From: Desulfatitalea sp.
Lineage (GTDB): Bacteria; Desulfobacterota; Desulfobacteria; Desulfobacterales; Desulfosarcinaceae
Direction: 5' to 3'
Assembly: GCA_013041835.1 (NCBI GenBank)
Contig: JABDRH010000236.1
Span: 1 to 5,637, forward strand
Length of the DNA: 5,637 bases
The notes under the pieces: model-generated
The model's input: the letters and a program-made list of their open reading frames with translations, nothing else
The model's database searches: none
What the model was told of the DNA's origin: nothing
Translations under genes and position numbers: made by a program
In this document: piece after piece, positions 1-5,275 of the stretch
How positions within the stretch are numbered: the first letter of the stretch is position 1
Layout: each line of letters opens with the position of its first letter

Positions 1-797
1 CGAATAAGCTGCTTGTCACCGGAACGGCCTGTTTTGCGGTGGCGATACTAAGCGGTTTGCTGACGGAGCAAAATCGAAAAAGCCAGGATGAACTTCGCGT
101 CATGGAAGGGCATGTCAAGCGTGTGGAGAAGATGGCCTACATGGGCGAAATGGCAGCGGGCCTGGCCCACGAAGTAAGGAATCCACTGGCTTCCCTGGTC
201 GGCTCGATTCAGTTGCTCAAGGAAGATTTGCATTATGATCCGGATCACATGCGCTTGATGGACATCATTTTGCGAGAGACCGATCGCTTGGGCACATTGG
301 TCAATGATTTCCTTTTCTTTGCGAGGCCACCGGCGGGAAAACCGGAAATGTTGGATTTGAAGGAGGCCATCGATGAAATTGTCAGCCTTTTCAAGCGCGA
401 TACGAACCATGTCAGGCGATTTGTTCTCGAAACGGATTTACAGGATGGGCTGCGTGTGGTGATGGACCACACCCACCTGAGTCAAGTGTTGTGGAACCTG
501 TTGCTCAACGCCGCAGAAGCGATCCAGGAGGATGGCCGCATTGAAATTAGCGCCATGGCAAGCAGGAACAATGACGTGCGCATTCAGGTAAAAGATAATG
601 GATGCGGCATGTCCCAAGAGACGGTGTCGGCTGTTTTCGATCCTTTTTTCACCACCAAACCGGAAGGCACCGGTTTAGGGCTTTCCATTGTTCATCGCAT
701 CCTGGAAGCCTACGACAGCCGGCTGGATGTGCATACCCAAGAAGGGGCTGGCACCACATTATCCTTCGCGCTGAAACGGTCCAATCGAACGGCTTGA
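1..797 (+). CDS. Sensor histidine kinase, PilS/NtrB-like, 5'-truncated by the window edge
   Basis: The reading frame is open from base 3, so the true start lies upstream; the GTG at 39 falls inside a hydrophobic segment and is not a credible start. The first visible residues (bases 3-62) form the end of a membrane helix. A charged, probably coiled-coil linker follows, then a HisKA dimerisation domain whose H-box AHEVRNPLAS carries the phospho-accepting histidine at bases 168-170. The catalytic ATPase domain shows an N-box (WNLLLNAAEAI), a G1 box (DNGCGM), an F-box (FDPFFTTKPEG) and a G2 box (GTGLGLSI). It should autophosphorylate and pass phosphate to a response regulator, commonly an NtrC-type sigma-54 activator for this subfamily. 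No PAS domain lies between the helix and HisKA, where PilS usually has one. No receiver gene is visible: a glycosyltransferase follows after 25 bases. The kinase call is certain; the PilS-like label is only a resemblance. Confidence 0.95.
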   Translation, partial: NKLLVTGTACFAVAILSGLLTEQNRKSQDELRVMEGHVKRVEKMAYMGEMAAGLAHEVRNPLASLVGSIQLLKEDLHYDPDHMRLMDIILRETDRLGTLVNDFLFFARPPAGKPEMLDLKEAIDEIVSLFKRDTNHVRRFVLETDLQDGLRVVMDHTHLSQVLWNLLLNAAEAIQEDGRIEISAMASRNNDVRIQVKDNGCGMSQETVSAVFDPFFTTKPEGTGLGLSIVHRILEAYDSRLDVHTQEGAGTTLSFALKRSNRTA

Positions 798-809
798 CAT
801 TTGAGCACC

Positions 810-816
810 GGAGCAG
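810..816 (+). promoter_or_regulatory. Ribosome binding site deciding the GTG start of the GT39 gene
   Basis: GGAGCAG lies 9 bases (810-813 core) upstream of GTG 823. The same core is 15 bases from the alternative ATG at 829, which is too far. An in-frame TAA at 817-819 excludes any earlier start. Confidence 0.6.
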
Positions 817-822
817 TAAACG

Positions 823-2409
823 GTGCGCATGCCTGAACCTCATGATCACCGCCTGCTGCGCCGAACCTGGATTCTGATCGGCATCTGTACGTTGGGGCGC
901 TTGTTGTACGCCCAGGCTTTCTTTCTGGTGCCTGATGAGACCAATTACTGGCAATGGTCGCGCCATTTGGATTGGGGGTATCATGATCAGGCCCCCATGA
1001 TCGCATGGACCATCCACTTGGCCACCCGGTTATTGGGACATAGCGAATGGACCGTCCGTTTGCCGTCGGTTTTCGCCTTGACGGTTGCTTCCATTTACCT
1101 TGTTCTGATGGCCAGACGCTGGTTCAGTGCGCAAGTGGCCTGGCAGACGGCATTGGTGAGTCAGGCGATTCTGCTTTTCAATATCGGATCCTTGCTGGCC
1201 ACGGCCGATGGGCTGCAGGCCATGGCTTGGGCCGGTGCCTGCTATCATGCAGCCCGGGCCTATGAGGACAATACCTGGGGACAGTGGTTTGCCGGCGGGG
1301 CATGGTTTGGTTTTGGATTGCTGAGCAAATACACGGTGGTGCTCTTTTTGCCTTGCCTGCTGGCGTATGCATTGTTCTCAAAAAAACATCGCGGCAGAAT
1401 GATCAGCCCAAAACCGTACCTGGCCTGTCTTTTGGGCTTGCTGATGTTTTCCCCGGTTATCTATTGGAATGCCAGCCATCAGTGGAACTCCATGCGCCAT
1501 GTGGCCTATATCGGTGGTGCCAATGATCGATTAACCTTGCACCTGAACTTCTTTGGTGACTACCTGGCGTCTCAGGCCGCTTTGTTGACCCCGATGCTTT
1601 TTATTCTGATCGTCTTGAGCTGGCTTCGATTTCTGCAGGGCCGCTACCCCAAGGAAAATTGGTTTTGTTCCTATTTGTTTTTTACCTCCTTGCCCGTATT
1701 CGCAGGGTTTGCGGTGTTGAGCCTGCACACGCGAGTTTACGGCAACTGGCCCGGATTCGGATATGTTTCCGCCGTGTTGCTGTCCACCGTTTTTTGGAGC
1801 GGTACCGCCCCATCCAGTGTCGATCGGGGAGGGGGATCGAAGACGTCCGGTACCCTATGGCGCTGGAGCGTGGTCAGCGCTTACGTATTTACAGGCATTG
1901 TATTGGTACAAGTTATTTTTCCGGTATTGCCCATTCCGGCGCGGTTTGACCGATCGGCCACTGAGAGTGCCGGGTGGGATCTGCTCGGCAAGCACGTCGA
2001 CACGATCCGCAGGGATATGCCCAATGCCCAAGAGACGTTCCTCTTTGGTTTCCGATACCAGATTGCCAGCGAACTGGCATTCTATGTGCCCGGACAACCG
2101 CGAACCGTATCCATCAACCGATGGAGCCGGCCCAATGTGTACGATTATTGGTGGCAGGACGCTGATCTGGTTGGCATGGATGCAGTCGGCGTGCTGGAAA
2201 GCGCACAGGAGCGGTCACGCCTTTTGCAGGTCTTTGAACACGTGTCTTCGCCTGAGAAATATGATGTGTTTCGTCGACATATATGGCATTCCCCCGATAC
2301 TTCGGTCCCGCCGGTTCGAACCCACTATATCTACCGCTGTTTCGGCTTTAAAGGCGGGTTGCGCTGGACACCCCCTTCAGCAGATGACATTCGTGCGACA
2401 CCCCCATGA
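823..2409 (+). CDS. Integral membrane glycosyltransferase, GT39/PMT (ArnT-like) superfamily
   Basis: The 528-residue protein has many hydrophobic helices over roughly the first 390 residues and a soluble C-terminal part, the architecture of GT-C fold enzymes. The first non-cytoplasmic loop carries the acidic pair D38-E39 in PDETNYWQW, followed by WGYHDQAPM, the typical catalytic-loop signature of bacterial GT39 proteins. SKYT (about 168-171) and GNWP (about 307-310) are further family-like motifs. Family members transfer a sugar from a polyprenyl-phosphate donor to a lipid, protein or glycan on the outer face of the inner membrane; the acceptor cannot be read from sequence. GTG at 823 is chosen for its GGAG site at 9-base spacing; the internal ATG at 829 would shorten the protein by only two residues. 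The gene follows the kinase by 25 bases with no terminator between them, so co-transcription is likely. It is not specifically recognisable as arnT. Confidence 0.9.
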   Translation: MRMPEPHDHRLLRRTWILIGICTLGRLLYAQAFFLVPDETNYWQWSRHLDWGYHDQAPMIAWTIHLATRLLGHSEWTVRLPSVFALTVASIYLVLMARRWFSAQVAWQTALVSQAILLFNIGSLLATADGLQAMAWAGACYHAARAYEDNTWGQWFAGGAWFGFGLLSKYTVVLFLPCLLAYALFSKKHRGRMISPKPYLACLLGLLMFSPVIYWNASHQWNSMRHVAYIGGANDRLTLHLNFFGDYLASQAALLTPMLFILIVLSWLRFLQGRYPKENWFCSYLFFTSLPVFAGFAVLSLHTRVYGNWPGFGYVSAVLLSTVFWSGTAPSSVDRGGGSKTSGTLWRWSVVSAYVFTGIVLVQVIFPVLPIPARFDRSATESAGWDLLGKHVDTIRRDMPNAQETFLFGFRYQIASELAFYVPGQPRTVSINRWSRPNVYDYWWQDADLVGMDAVGVLESAQERSRLLQVFEHVSSPEKYDVFRRHIWHSPDTSVPPVRTHYIYRCFGFKGGLRWTPPSADDIRATPP

Positions 2410-2573
2410 TGATCATACCTTCTCATTTGTGTACTATCGTATAACCGATCTGTGATGCTTTGCAGACAAGTCGAATAGAGGGGGTGTCCGTCCGGTCCCG
2501 ACCCGCTTCATTGATTTTTCCATGCATTTGAAATGACAAATAAAATATAAAAAATAAGCATTCGTGAAAATAA
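2410..2573. other. Intergenic region upstream of the sigma-54 promoter, no gene seen
   Basis: This stretch holds no convincing coding region. There is a weak hairpin at 2449-2466 (TCTGT / GCAGA) without a U-tract, so no clear terminator for the GT39 gene. From about 2536 to 2562 the sequence becomes strongly A/T rich (acaaataaaatataaaaaat), as is common where DNA bends between an enhancer and a sigma-54 promoter. No IHF consensus could be picked out by eye. Confidence 0.5.
2526..2541. promoter_or_regulatory. Short inverted repeat, possible activator site
   Basis: ATTTG-aaatga-CAAAT is a perfect 5-bp dyad with a 6-base spacer. Its centre is about 66 bases upstream of the predicted sigma-54 start. 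Enhancer-binding proteins usually bind somewhat further upstream as paired dyads, and a 5-bp A/T-rich dyad can arise by chance, so this is only a candidate. Confidence 0.2.
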
Positions 2574-2590
2574 TGGCATGCATGTTGCTT
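2574..2590 (+). promoter_or_regulatory. Sigma-54 (RpoN) -24/-12 promoter
   Basis: TGGCATGcatgTTGCTT matches the sigma-54 consensus TGGCACG-N4-TTGCW with one mismatch (T for C in the -24 element). The invariant GG (2575-2576) and GC (2587-2588) are separated by exactly 10 bases, as required. Placing C2588 at -12 puts the transcription start near base 2600, about 36 bases before the riboswitch aptamer and about 186 bases before the start codon at 2786. Such promoters need an ATP-hydrolysing enhancer-binding protein, not encoded in this window. The sensor kinase at the left edge belongs to a subfamily often partnered with such regulators, but a link is not shown. Confidence 0.75.
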
Positions 2591-2607
2591 TTTAGATTTG
2601 CGTGCCA
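2574..2607. repeat. Inverted repeat overlapping the sigma-54 promoter and start site
   Basis: TGGCATGCA (2574-2582) pairs with TGCGTGCCA (2599-2607) over 9 bp with one G-T wobble, across a 16-base spacer. The left arm coincides with the -24 element and the right arm covers the predicted transcription start. It may be an operator, or a by-product of the promoter sequence. Confidence 0.4.
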
Positions 2608-2635
2608 GCAAACGTATTTGGCTCTTTGAACCATA

Positions 2636-2728
2636 GCTTGAAAAAGGCAAACCATCCGAAAGGGTGGGACGCAAAGCCACTGGCCTAAGTCCATATCAGA
2701 TGGATAAGGCAGCAGGGTTGCCGGGCGA
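2636..2728 (+). ncRNA. GEMM-I cyclic-di-GMP riboswitch aptamer (c-di-GMP-I class)
   Basis: The segment matches the GEMM-I consensus. GGCAA (2646-2650) pairs with TTGCC (2718-2722) as the core of P1. The P2 stem CCATCC/GGGTGG (2652-2657/2662-2667) is capped by a GAAA tetraloop (2658-2661). The invariant GGACGCAAAGCC follows at 2667-2678. P3 is formed by GCCT/AGGC (2683-2686/2707-2710) and an inner TCCAT/ATGGA hairpin (2690-2694/2700-2704). CCTAAG (2684-2689) is one strand of the 11-nt tetraloop receptor. By hand alignment to the Vc2 riboswitch, the base equivalent to G20 is G2646, which favours c-di-GMP over the cyclic AMP-GMP variants that carry A there. The outer P1 limits are approximate. 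It lies in the leader of the secreted Fn3 protein gene. Confidence 0.95.
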
Positions 2729-2733
2729 CTGCG

Positions 2734-2784
2734 ACATCTCTCAATGAGTGCCTCTCGCGCGGTATCTTATAAATTGGGAGATGT
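2734..2784 (+). promoter_or_regulatory. Riboswitch expression platform: Shine-Dalgarno-sequestering hairpin
   Basis: ACATCTCTCAAT (2734-2745) pairs with ATTGGGAGATGT (2773-2784) over 12 bp with a single U-G wobble (2741/2777). The 3' arm contains the whole Shine-Dalgarno sequence GGGAG (2776-2780) and ends one base before the ATG at 2786. The 5' arm starts 11 bases after the P1 strand of the aptamer. No U-tract follows, so this is not an intrinsic terminator; translational control is implied. A competing pairing, CCGGGCGA (2721-2728) with TCGCGCGG (2755-2762), has 7 of 8 pairs, would consume the 3' P1 strand and would be incompatible with the masking stem. This suggests, without proving, that ligand binding favours masking (OFF). 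Confidence 0.75.
2776..2780 (+). promoter_or_regulatory. Shine-Dalgarno sequence deciding the start of the Fn3 protein gene
   Basis: GGGAG stands 5 bases before ATG 2786. The longer in-frame ATG at 2744 has no such site, lies within the riboswitch hairpin, and would put 14 polar residues in front of a normal signal peptide. The downstream ATG is therefore the start. Confidence 0.85.
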
Positions 2785-2785
2785 T

Positions 2786-4402
2786 ATGATAACAAATCGT
2801 CTTTTCTATGCAACAAAAGTATTGGCCGTAATCAGCTTCTTATTGTTGGTTACCCTCCCCTTGATCGCCTCTGCAGCTCAAGTCCAGTTACAGTGGGACG
2901 CAAACGATCCGGCCCCTGAGGGTTACCGGTTGTTTCAACGCACAGACGGATCGACGTATGATTACAGTCAGCCGGTATGGAGTGGGACCACTGCCACATG
3001 CAGCGTTGACAATCTGGTCGTGGGAGACACTTACCACTTCGTCGTTCGCGCTTTTGTGGGCGGGGATGAAAGTGTAGACTCCAATGAAGTGGCTTACACA
3101 GCGGTTGCCGAACCTCCACCAGTTGTTGTGGACAGCGATGGAGACGGCTATGATGATATTTCCGATGCCTTTCCCCAGGACAGTTACGAATGGGTCGATA
3201 CGGATGGAGATGGGGTCGGTAACAATGGCGACTTGGATGATGATGGGGATGGCCTGCCGGACACTTGGGAAGTACTACACGGAACCAATCCATTAATTGA
3301 TGACGCAGATCAGGATGTGGATGGAGACGGCATAACCAACATTGAAGAGTACCTTTATACCGCACCCGACCAACCTCTGCTCAATAAGCCCATTGACGGC
3401 GCCGCCCATGTCGATTTAACGCCTATCTTGATTACCCATGTGTTTTCAGATGCCGATGGTGACAACCACACGGCGACGTGCTACCAGATCAGTACCACAG
3501 AAGACTTCTCGTCGCTGGTCTATGAAAAGACAACTCAGGTGTACCTCGAGCGTATCCGCATTCCCGAATTGATTCTAGAACCCGATACCACATACTACTG
3601 GCGGGTTAAATTCTTCGACCATCACGGATATGCATCCGAGTGGTCTGAATCGAATGATTTTACTACCATCGACCATGCAACTGCCGGCGATTTAGATGGT
3701 GACGGCATTTTCGACGATCAGCGACTGGGCGGCGATGCCGATTTGGATGGTGACGGCACATCCGATGTGCTTCAGTCCGGTCTGCAGGGTGTCGTGACGG
3801 AAGATGCCTATAATCCCCAAGTAGCCGTCAAGCGTATTGGCGGAAACGCTCAATTGGTCGGTGTGCGCGCGCTGGATATGGATACCCTGGAAGTAGATAT
3901 GAATCAAGCCGAGAAGATGTCCGGTGTGATCAGCTTCAAGCTCTATCTCACCGGCGACACGGCAACCACGTCGGTCACCGTGTGGTTCTCGCAACCGGCG
4001 CCTGAAAATGCGCAATGGTATAAATATGATCAGGAAACAGGCTGGAGTGTTCAAGATCAGGCAGTATTCAGTGCGGACCGCATGTCCGTCACGTTGCAGC
4101 TGGAAGATGGCGGGGATAGCGACGAGGATGGCGTGCGCAACGGCATCATCGTCGATCCTTGCGGGCTGGGGTACGACAGCCATATCCTTACGCCATCGCC
4201 GACAAGCCCGGGAACCGTACTGGAAGATGCGATCGAGGCCGGTACTTCAGGATGCTTTATCTCCACGCAAATGGATGGCGCCCGCAAAGATGCAAAACCG
4301 ATTGCCGCGGGTCTTTTCCTGATCATTGGATGGATGATAGTGTCCGTGTCACTACGGATCAGTGCACAGCGTCGTGGAATGATCAAAAAGCGCCTTAATT
4401 GA
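2786..4402 (+). CDS. Secreted Fn3 / calcium-repeat surface protein with choice-of-anchor-U-like domain and C-terminal anchor
   Basis: The protein has 538 residues. Residues 1-31 form a Sec signal peptide (K11, hydrophobic core 12-28, cleavage near ASA-A at 30/31). A fibronectin-III-like domain follows (about 32-108). Aspartate-rich thrombospondin type-3/EF-like repeats come next: DSDGDGYDD (116-124), DTDGDG (138-143), DDDGDGLPDTWE (151-162) and DVDGDGITNIEEY (177-189). A second Fn3-like domain spans about 200-294. Two more calcium-type loops, DLDGDGIFDD (302-311) and DADLDGDGTSD (317-327), precede a choice-of-anchor-U-like domain (about 335-462) ending GGDSDEDGVRNGIIVDPCG. The tail has GCFIS (489-493), a hydrophobic helix (about 506-524) and a basic end (RISAQRR...KKR). 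It is probably exported, stabilised by Ca2+ and held at the cell surface, perhaps as a matrix or adhesion protein; no enzymatic domain is visible. Expression appears controlled by the sigma-54 promoter and c-di-GMP riboswitch upstream. Exact role unknown. Confidence 0.88.
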   Translation: MITNRLFYATKVLAVISFLLLVTLPLIASAAQVQLQWDANDPAPEGYRLFQRTDGSTYDYSQPVWSGTTATCSVDNLVVGDTYHFVVRAFVGGDESVDSNEVAYTAVAEPPPVVVDSDGDGYDDISDAFPQDSYEWVDTDGDGVGNNGDLDDDGDGLPDTWEVLHGTNPLIDDADQDVDGDGITNIEEYLYTAPDQPLLNKPIDGAAHVDLTPILITHVFSDADGDNHTATCYQISTTEDFSSLVYEKTTQVYLERIRIPELILEPDTTYYWRVKFFDHHGYASEWSESNDFTTIDHATAGDLDGDGIFDDQRLGGDADLDGDGTSDVLQSGLQGVVTEDAYNPQVAVKRIGGNAQLVGVRALDMDTLEVDMNQAEKMSGVISFKLYLTGDTATTSVTVWFSQPAPENAQWYKYDQETGWSVQDQAVFSADRMSVTLQLEDGGDSDEDGVRNGIIVDPCGLGYDSHILTPSPTSPGTVLEDAIEAGTSGCFISTQMDGARKDAKPIAAGLFLIIGWMIVSVSLRISAQRRGMIKKRLN

Positions 4403-4409
4403 AAGCCCT

Positions 4410-4434
4410 GCAATCTCACATGGATTGCCTTTTC
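4410..4434 (+). terminator. Weak candidate intrinsic terminator of the Fn3 protein gene
   Basis: GCAATCT (4410-4416) pairs with GGATTGC (4422-4428), 7 bp including one U-G, with a 5-base loop and a following CTTTTCCC. The stem is A/T-rich and the U-tract only four bases, so termination may be inefficient or rely on the next hairpin. It starts 8 bases after the TGA stop. Confidence 0.4.
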
Positions 4435-4443
4435 CCTCGTAAT

Positions 4444-4472
4444 ACCCAGGCCGCAGAATCAGCGGCCTGGGT
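4444..4472. terminator. Strong GC-rich hairpin between convergent genes
   Basis: ACCCAGGCCGC (4444-4454) and GCGGCCTGGGT (4462-4472) form a perfect 11-bp stem with a 7-base loop. Its position between convergent genes suggests a transcript-end or 3'-protecting structure for both strands. Neither side carries a T-tract, so it is not a textbook intrinsic terminator. Confidence 0.5.
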
Positions 4473-4482
4473 GCCCATCTCC

Positions 4483-4528
4483 CCAAATGGTATTTGCGGC
4501 ATTCATCCGGGCCGTAAATACCATTTGG
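4483..4528. repeat. 18-bp inverted repeat immediately after the GT2 stop codon
   Basis: CCAAATGGTATTTGCGGC (4483-4500) pairs with GCCGTAAATACCATTTGG (4511-4528) over 18 bp with one G-T wobble, around a 10-base loop. On the minus strand it starts one base after the TAG stop of the GT2 gene (4530-4532). There is no U-run. It could end or stabilise the GT2 transcript, or be a member of a dispersed palindromic repeat family; only one copy is in this window. Confidence 0.6.
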
Positions 4529-4529
4529 T

Positions 4530-5267
4530 CTATGTGGCATGCAGCCGCCGGATACGCAACAACTCACGGAATACATAGAGGGACTTGCCGATACTATCGT
4601 ATTGAATCCTCGAATCGGCCACGTGAGTCCATTGCACCGGGAATTGAGCCACCTGATAACCTCCTCTTTTCGCCAACCATAGGATTTCGGGGTCGAATAT
4701 CACGCTGTCCAGTTTCTGTTGGGTAAATAGATCGACGGCTGCGGATCGGGTGAAGAGTTTGAAGCCGCACTGGGTGTCCGGGTAAGCGATTCCCAAGTAA
4801 CGGTTTTGGATGAGTGTGTAGATCTTGGCGGAAAGCTCGCGCATGAAATTCTGGCGAAAGTTCTTTTGAGCTCCCGCAATGGCGCGTGAAGCAATGGCGA
4901 TGTCATATCCGGCGTCAATGAGCGCCAAACCCTTTTGACAAGCGGCCATGGGAACCGCATAATCGGCATCCATAAACATGATGACACGGCCACTGCCGCG
5001 CAGCATGCCGTACTTTACGGCATAGCCTTTGCCCCGGTTGGGGTGGTATTCCAGGACATCCATTCGCACTCGCCCCTTGGGCTTGAAGCTGGCGGCCACC
5101 GCTGCCGTTTGGTCTTTACTGCCGTCGCTGACCACTAGGAGCTGGATCGAAAACGGCTGCCGTTCCAGGTAGGCCAACGTGTGCGTCAGCGTGGGTACAA
5201 TTCGGTCTTGTTCATTATAGGCCGGAATGACGATGGTCAGGTCGGTTTCATTATCCATTGGGTTCAT
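4530..5267 (-). CDS. Family 2 glycosyltransferase, dolichyl-phosphate-sugar synthase-like
   Basis: The 245-residue protein is a complete GT-A fold enzyme of the kind that moves a sugar from a nucleotide-sugar to polyprenyl phosphate on the cytoplasmic face. It opens with TIVIPAYNEQDRI (11-23), then VVSDGSKD (45-52) and NRGKGYAVKYGM (77-88). The metal/nucleotide-sugar motif is MDADYA (DAD at 100-102). DTQCGFKLF (164-172) and FDPEILWLAKR (191-201) are typical of dolichyl-phosphate glucose/mannose synthase-like proteins. No membrane helix is evident at the C-terminus. ATG 5267 is preferred because GGAG at the end of the upstream gene lies 11 bases before it; ATG 5258 (MDNETDL) is possible but has no such site. 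The gene follows the DUF374 acyltransferase by 8 bases and is probably translationally coupled to it. The sugar is not predictable. Confidence 0.92.
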   Translation of the reverse strand: MNPMDNETDLTIVIPAYNEQDRIVPTLTHTLAYLERQPFSIQLLVVSDGSKDQTAAVAASFKPKGRVRMDVLEYHPNRGKGYAVKYGMLRGSGRVIMFMDADYAVPMAACQKGLALIDAGYDIAIASRAIAGAQKNFRQNFMRELSAKIYTLIQNRYLGIAYPDTQCGFKLFTRSAAVDLFTQQKLDSVIFDPEILWLAKRGGYQVAQFPVQWTHVADSRIQYDSIGKSLYVFRELLRIRRLHAT

Positions 5268-5275
5268 GGGCAGGA

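Noticed and set aside
39..797. GTG at 39 as the true start of the histidine kinase.
   Set aside because: The frame is open to the left edge and the upstream codons encode the continuing hydrophobic helix; no ribosome site precedes the GTG.
1763..2455. A 230-codon plus-strand frame overlapping the 3' half of the GT39 gene.
   Set aside because: It is out of frame with the GT39 enzyme, has low-complexity content without domain features, and the GT39 frame is continuous through this region.
2440..2515. Possible tRNA or tRNA remnant, because the antisense translation (GRDRTDTPSIRL) recalls spurious peptides read from tRNA genes.
   Set aside because: No T-loop TTC motif, no proper anticodon loop with U33 and no acceptor stem could be built by hand on either strand.
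2477..2520. GC-rich stretch followed by ATTTTT as a terminator of the GT39 gene.
   Set aside because: Only 3-4 bp stems with poor loops can be formed; the T-run is not adjacent to a stable hairpin.
2423..2694. Minus-strand open frames of 85-86 codons across the leader region.
   Set aside because: They run antisense through the sigma-54 promoter and riboswitch aptamer, have no recognisable domain, and are explained by the non-coding elements there.
2744..2785. In-frame upstream ATG at 2744 extending the Fn3 protein by 14 residues.
   Set aside because: It has no Shine-Dalgarno site, lies in the masking hairpin, and would precede an otherwise complete signal peptide. ATG 2786 has GGGAG at 5-base spacing.
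3090..3780. Repeated GATGGAGACGG/GATGGTGACGGC-type DNA motifs as a DNA repeat or CRISPR-like array.
   Set aside because: They encode the D-x-D-G-D-G calcium-binding loops of the secreted protein, vary in spacing, and are explained at the protein level.
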